Part shown: piece by piece, positions 60,303-64,000 of the stretch
How the letters are laid out: each line of letters starts with the position of its first letter
Position numbering within the stretch: position 1 is the stretch's first letter
Assembly: GCA_963838155.1 (NCBI GenBank)
Contig: CAWIQE010000038.1
Location: 124,001-188,000 of the forward strand
DNA length: 64,000 nucleotides
Reading direction: 5' to 3'
DNA from: Pararhizobium_B sp963838155
GTDB lineage: Bacteria > Pseudomonadota > Alphaproteobacteria > Rhizobiales > Rhizobiaceae
Made by a program: the position numbers and the translations under genes
The notes under the pieces: model-generated
What the model was told of the DNA's origin: nothing
What the model saw: only the letters and a program-made list of their open reading frames with translations
The model's database searches: none

Positions 60303-61203
60303 ATGGAGCGGCGCCCGGCATCCTTCTACTGGCTCGCGGCGGTCTTCGCGCTGTTCGTCCTGTTCCTCTACGGTCCGGTCATCACGATCCTGGTGCTCTC
60401 CTTCCAGGGGCCCGCGGGCGGCCTGACCTTCCCGATGAACGGCTTTTCGCTCCACTGGTTCGCCCAGCTGACCAAGGGCATCGGCCTCGTCGACATCAGC
60501 GTCGGCCTGTGGAACTCGCTCGAACTCGGCATTCTCGTCATGGCCATCACCGTGGTCTTCTCGGTGATGGCCGGGCTCGCCTTCCGGCACCGCTTCCGCG
60601 GCTCGGGGCTCCTCTTCTACGTCGCGGTGGCGAGCCTGATCATGCCCTCCATCATCGTCTCGCTCGGGATCGCGCTGGAGTTCCACATCCTCGACGGCTG
60701 GGTGATGGGCCTCGCCAACGCCTACGAGATCGACTGGATCCTCGATACCTTCGATACCACGCGCCGGGCTCTTCTCGTCCGGCCTCGGCGCCCACCTGTC
60801 CTGGACGCTGCCCTTCGGGCTTCTCATCATGTTCGCCGTCTTCAACCGCTTCGATCCGGCCTACGAGGAGGCCGCGCGCGACCTTGGGGCGACGCCGTGG
60901 CAGACCATCCGGCACGTCGTCCTGCCCATGATCGCCCCATCGCTCGTCGGCGTCGCGCTGTTCGGCTTCACGCTCTCCTGGGACGAACTCGCCCGCTCCA
61001 GCCAGGCGATGGGCGCCGCCAATACGCTGCCGATCGAGCTGCGCGCCCTGACGACGACCGTCACCACCCCGGCGATCTACGCGCTCGGCACGGTGACGAC
61101 GGCGATCTCGCTCCTGGTTATCGGCACGGCCCTGACGAGCGTCTTCGTCGTGCAGCGCCGCCGGCGCAAGCACGGCAGCGACGCCGGCAAGGGCCTCGTC
61201 TGA
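60303..61203 (+). CDS. Spermidine/putrescine-type ABC transporter permease (PotC type), frameshifted
   Basis: The N-terminal half (MERRPASFYWLAAVFALFVL to IDWILDTFDTTR) is in one frame; from about 60765 the PotC-like continuation (LFSSGLGAHLSWTLPFGLLIMF, then the EAA loop PAYEEAARDLGATPWQTIRHVVLP) is in the next frame and ends at 61203. Removing one G from the GGG at 60766-60768 gives one normal-length permease of about 299 residues. As written, the frame runs into an unrelated Arg-rich tail ending at 61250, overlapping the racemase. This is either a sequence error or a recent loss of function; the rest of the operon is intact, which favours error. Confidence 0.88.
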
Positions 61204-61204
61204 C

Positions 61205-61903
61205 ATGCGGCGGCTTCTCGTCGTCAATCCGAATTCGACCGTGTCGATGACGGAGAAGATCGCGGCCGCCGCGCGCGCCGTGGCGGCACCCGATACCGAG
61301 ATCGCCGCCCGCACCTCCCGCGACGGTCCCCCGGCGATCCAGGGACCGCAGGACGGCCTCGCCGCCCTGCCCGGCCTCTTCGCCGAGATCGCCCGCAGCC
61401 GCGGCGAACCCTTCGACGCGGTGATCGTCGCCTGCTTCGACGACACCGGCCTCTACGAGGCCCGCAGGCTGACGCCGGTCCCGGTGATCGGCATCGGCGA
61501 AAGCGCCTTTCACGCCGCGATGTTCGTGGCCGATCGGTTTTCCGTCGTCACCACGCTCACGGTCTCCGTGCCGGTCATCCGCGAAAACCTCGCGCGCTAC
61601 GGGCTCGAGGTCCGCTGCGCCGGGGTGCGGGCGAGCGACGTGCCCGTCCTCGACCTCGAACGGCCCGGATCCGGCGCCCGCCGGAAGATATCCGAGGAAA
61701 TCGCCCGCGCCGTCGCCGAGGACCGCGCCGACGCCGTCGTGCTCGGCTGCGCGGGAATGGCGGACCTCGCCGCCCACCTCTCCCGCGAGCACGGCCTGCC
61801 GGTCGTCGACGGCGTCGCGGCCGCCGTGAAGACGGCCGAAGGCCTCGCCGCAATGGGTCTCGCCACCTCGCAGGCCGGCCCCTTCTCCCTGACCTCCGGC
61901 TAG
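61205..61903 (+). CDS. Aspartate/glutamate/hydantoin racemase family protein
   Basis: A 232-residue cofactor-independent racemase. It starts MRRLLVVNPNSTVSMTEKI, the signature of the hydantoin racemase (HyuE-like) branch; the two catalytic cysteines are in VIVACFDDTGLYEA and VVLGCAGMADLAA. It would racemise 5-substituted hydantoins, allantoin or an amino acid. It starts two bases after the PotC-like stop, in the same operon as the importer. Confidence 0.9.
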   Translation: MRRLLVVNPNSTVSMTEKIAAAARAVAAPDTEIAARTSRDGPPAIQGPQDGLAALPGLFAEIARSRGEPFDAVIVACFDDTGLYEARRLTPVPVIGIGESAFHAAMFVADRFSVVTTLTVSVPVIRENLARYGLEVRCAGVRASDVPVLDLERPGSGARRKISEEIARAVAEDRADAVVLGCAGMADLAAHLSREHGLPVVDGVAAAVKTAEGLAAMGLATSQAGPFSLTSG

Positions 61904-61907
61904 GCCG

Positions 61908-61952
61908 GAAACCGCTTTCCCGTCCGAAACCGCGTGAAGCACTTCGCAGTGC
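61908..61952. repeat. Degenerate fragment of the mosaic element and small hairpin
   Basis: GGAAACCGCTTTCCCGTCCG followed by an AAACCGCGT-like stretch resembles the middle of the mosaic element at 21070 but is diverged and partial. It is followed by GCACT-TCGC-AGTGC (61939-61952), a short hairpin that may end the racemase transcript. Confidence 0.4.
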
Positions 61953-62055
61953 ACAACGCCCGCAATTCATGCTACCCACGGTCTGCGCCGGTCCGGCCGA
62001 CGCAACGCAGCATCGCATCGCCGGCCTCCGGTGCGGCCGAAGGGAGAAGAAGAGA

Positions 62056-62904
62056 GTGAGTGCAAGTTCACGCCGGCGCGGACTGACGCCGCCGGAGGTG
62101 AGGCAGCGAAAGGGCGGTGCGCCGCTCGTCTGCCTGACCGCATACACGACGCCGGTGGCGCGCCTCGCGGACCGCCATTGCGACATCGTCCTGGTCGGCG
62201 ACAGCCTCGGCATGGTCGTCCACGGTCTCGCCTCGACGCTCGAGGTGACGATGGACATGATGATCCTGCACGGCCAGGCGGTGCGGCGCGGCGTGGAAAG
62301 CGCCCTCGTCGTGGTCGACATGCCGTTCGGATCCTACGAGGCGTCCCCGGAAGAGGCCTACCGGAACGCCTCCGCGCTGATGGCCCGGACCGGCTGCGGG
62401 GCGGTGAAGCTGGAGGGCGGCAGGCACATGGCGAGGACGATCGAGTTCCTGGCCACGCGCGGCATCCCGGTGATGGGCCATGTCGGCCTGACGCCGCAAA
62501 GCGTCAACGCGCTCGGCGGCTACGGGGTGCAGGGCCGCGGCGCCGACGGCCGGGCGATCCGCGACGACGCCGCCGCCGTCGCCGCGGCGGGCGCCTTTTC
62601 GCTCGTGCTGGAAAAGATCCCCGCCTCGCTCGCCGAGCGCATCTCGCGCGACGTCCCGATCCCGACGATCGGCATCGGCGCCTCCCCGGCCTGCGACGGC
62701 CAGATCCTCGTGATCGACGACATGCTCGGGCTTTTCGACGACTTCCGGCCGAAATTCGTCAGGCGGTACGCCGAGTTCGCCAGGGACGCAGAGGCGGCGA
62801 TCCGCGCCTATGCGGACGATGTCCGCGAGCGCCGCTTTCCCGCCGCCGAACACGTCTTCTCCGACGCGGGAGGCTTCGCCGCCGGCGAAGCGACGGCACC
62901 GTGA
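62056..62904 (+). CDS. panB: 3-methyl-2-oxobutanoate hydroxymethyltransferase
   Basis: A 282-residue (beta/alpha)8 enzyme that makes ketopantoate from 2-oxoisovalerate and methylene-tetrahydrofolate, first step of pantothenate synthesis. VGDSLGMVVHGL carries the metal-binding Asp, LVVVDMPFGSYE a second, and LEKIP the catalytic Glu. The GTG at 62056 follows AGGGAG by nine bases; the frame upstream has no better start. It overlaps panC by GTGA. Confidence 0.94.
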   Translation: MSASSRRRGLTPPEVRQRKGGAPLVCLTAYTTPVARLADRHCDIVLVGDSLGMVVHGLASTLEVTMDMMILHGQAVRRGVESALVVVDMPFGSYEASPEEAYRNASALMARTGCGAVKLEGGRHMARTIEFLATRGIPVMGHVGLTPQSVNALGGYGVQGRGADGRAIRDDAAAVAAAGAFSLVLEKIPASLAERISRDVPIPTIGIGASPACDGQILVIDDMLGLFDDFRPKFVRRYAEFARDAEAAIRAYADDVRERRFPAAEHVFSDAGGFAAGEATAP

Positions 62905-63749
62905 TCCCCGTGAGCCGAAGCGTCGCCGACCTGCGGGCACGCACGGCCGCATGGCGCGAGGAGAAGTCGGCCGTCGCCGTGGTGCCCACCATGGGCGCCC
63001 TGCATGCCGGCCATGCGAGCCTGATCCATGCGGCAGCCCGCGCGGCGGACCGCGTCGTCGTTACCCTGTTCGTCAACCCGATGCAGTTCAACGATCCGGG
63101 GGATCTCGAACGCTACCCGAGGACGGAGGATGCGGACCGACTGACGGCCGGCGCCGCCGGCGCCCATCTCCTCTACGCGCCCGACGCCTCGCAGATCTAT
63201 CCCGGCGGCTTCGCCACCACCGTTTCCGTCGGCGGGGTGACCGAGGGCCTCTGCGGCGCCTCCCGGCCGGGCCATTTCGACGGCGTCGCCACCGTGGTGG
63301 CGAAACTGCTTCTGCAGACCGGCGCCGATACGGCCTTCTTCGGCGAGAAGGACTTCCAGCAGCTCCACGTCGTGCGCCGGATGGCGCGCGATCTGGACAT
63401 GCCGGTGCGCATCGTCGGCTGTCCGACCGTCAGGGAGGAGGACGGCCTCGCCCTTTCGTCCCGCAACGTGCGCCTGACCGCCGGAGAGCGCGCGATCGCC
63501 CCGCGGCTCGCCGGCATTCTCCAACAGGCCGCACGGCGGATCGAGGCCGGCACGGATCTCGGCCCGGTGCTCGCCGAGGCCGCCGCCGCCGTCGCCGCCG
63601 CGGGTTTCGATCGGGTCGAATACCTGGAATTGCGCGCGGAGGACGATCTCGCACCGCTCGAACGGCCGGACCGTCCCGGGCGGCTGCTCGTCGCGGCATG
63701 GCTCGGGCAGACGCGGCTGATCGACAACGTGCCGGTCGCCGCCGCATGA
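62901..63749 (+). CDS. panC: Pantoate-beta-alanine ligase
   Basis: A 282-residue pantothenate synthetase. PTMGALHAGHASLI is the HIGH-type ATP motif, GEKDFQQLHVVRRM the conserved ATP/pantoate region and SSRNVRLTAGER the KMSKS-like loop. The GTG at 62901 overlaps the panB stop. Together the two genes form a normal panBC unit. Confidence 0.95.
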   Translation: MIPVSRSVADLRARTAAWREEKSAVAVVPTMGALHAGHASLIHAAARAADRVVVTLFVNPMQFNDPGDLERYPRTEDADRLTAGAAGAHLLYAPDASQIYPGGFATTVSVGGVTEGLCGASRPGHFDGVATVVAKLLLQTGADTAFFGEKDFQQLHVVRRMARDLDMPVRIVGCPTVREEDGLALSSRNVRLTAGERAIAPRLAGILQQAARRIEAGTDLGPVLAEAAAAVAAAGFDRVEYLELRAEDDLAPLERPDRPGRLLVAAWLGQTRLIDNVPVAAA

Positions 63750-63774
63750 GCCGCCGCCGCCAGCGACGCGCCCG

Positions 63775-63789
63775 GTAACGTCGCGTTAC
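63775..63789. terminator. Small hairpin downstream of panC
   Basis: GTAACG-TCG-CGTTAC forms a 6-bp perfect inverted repeat 26 bases after the panC stop. It is short and lacks a U-tract, so it may be a protein site instead. Confidence 0.35.
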
Positions 63790-63877
63790 GGCGGTCACTT
63801 TACAGCCGCGAGAGGGAACCCCGAGGACCGCTCTCGTCTTAAGGCGAGGGCGTCGCGAGCAATCCGCACGGTTTCCC

Positions 63878-64000
63878 TCAGGCCTTTCCCGGCGGGACAC
63901 CGGGCCTCCGTATCGTAAAGCGTACGGTGTTGCCCGCTTCGCCCGCCTCTTCCTGCCGGTACCGCATCCCCTGCACCGAAGAACCGAGTGCACCGGCGCT
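63878..64000 (-). CDS. Possible 3' end of a minus-strand gene running off the window
   Basis: Reading leftward from the window edge, an open frame of about 40 codons ends at a TGA at 63878. The residues (for example GMRYRQEEAGEAGNTVRFTIRRP) look like a plausible C-terminus, but it is too short to assign, and codon use is less GC-biased than in neighbours. It could also be chance. Confidence 0.25.
   Translation of the reverse strand, partial: SAGALGSSVQGMRYRQEEAGEAGNTVRFTIRRPGVPPGKA

Noticed and set aside
60829..61203. A separate 124-residue protein starting at an internal ATG
   Set aside because: It is the C-terminal part of the PotC-like permease after the frameshift, starting in the middle of a membrane helix, with no ribosome site of its own.
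1..64000. tRNA, rRNA, insertion sequence, prophage, toxin-antitoxin or CRISPR loci
   Set aside because: Reading both strands gave no transposase, integrase, cloverleaf or regularly spaced repeat that could be supported.

Overview
The window comes from a GC-rich alphaproteobacterium, most likely a member of Hyphomicrobiales (Rhizobiales). Pointers are the high GC coding sequence, a DUF982 protein, a succinoglycan-type ExoK glycanase, a TGA-N9-TCA iron box like those bound by rhizobial RirA, the carboxyspermidine branch of polyamine synthesis, and many ABC/TRAP uptake operons. Genus cannot be fixed. No tRNA, rRNA, CRISPR array, phage or insertion sequence was seen; it reads as ordinary, transporter-rich chromosome or chromid. 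Genes inside operons are very often joined by 4-bp ATGA/GTGA overlaps, which helped fix starts.

Layout, left part: two uncharacterised proteins (3-1188); a minus-strand sugar module with substrate-binding protein, two permeases, ATPase and two GMC oxidoreductases (8757 down to 1207); a LacI regulator heading an operon of Gfo/Idh/MocA oxidoreductase, acyl-CoA:acetate-type CoA-transferase and crotonase (13521 down to 9104), with two matching palindromic operators upstream; carboxyspermidine dehydrogenase plus NspC decarboxylase (16118-13733); divergent efeUOB iron uptake (16379-20483) behind a candidate iron-responsive box; DUF982 protein; a dipeptide-type ABC importer with a permease-ATPase fusion and an FCD regulator (27472-21175), divergent from an M20 N-carbamoyl/allantoate-type amidohydrolase; and an RND efflux operon that includes a Ca2+/H+ antiporter (34299-28854).

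Right part: small secreted Cys-rich and His-rich proteins and an IclR regulator (34483-36107); an eight-gene minus-strand operon with serine-glyoxylate-type aminotransferase, TRAP transporter, crotonase, CaiB-type CoA-transferase, GlcG-like protein and malonyl-CoA synthetase (44415-36244), divergent from an FAD/Fe-S 2-hydroxyacid dehydrogenase, a GntR/FCD regulator and an aldehyde dehydrogenase, with an L-threonate-dehydrogenase-like enzyme facing them; exoK and a glycosyltransferase; aroE; a secreted glycine-rich protein; a PAS-GGDEF diguanylate cyclase; a PotABCD-like importer with a hydantoin/Asp-Glu-type racemase (57004-61903); and panBC (62056-63749).

The two most interesting biological units are the LacI-controlled CoA-transferase/GMC/sugar-uptake region and the TRAP-MatB-CaiB-crotonase-GlcG operon with its divergent 2-hydroxyacid oxidase. 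Both look like complete uptake-plus-catabolism pathways whose substrate is not evident. Structurally, three genes (efeB, the glycosyltransferase, the PotC-like permease) carry single-base frameshifts in short G/C runs, which more likely reflects sequence error than three independent pseudogenes. Two near-identical ~110-bp intergenic double-hairpin elements and hairpins directly after three substrate-binding-protein genes are further non-coding structure.
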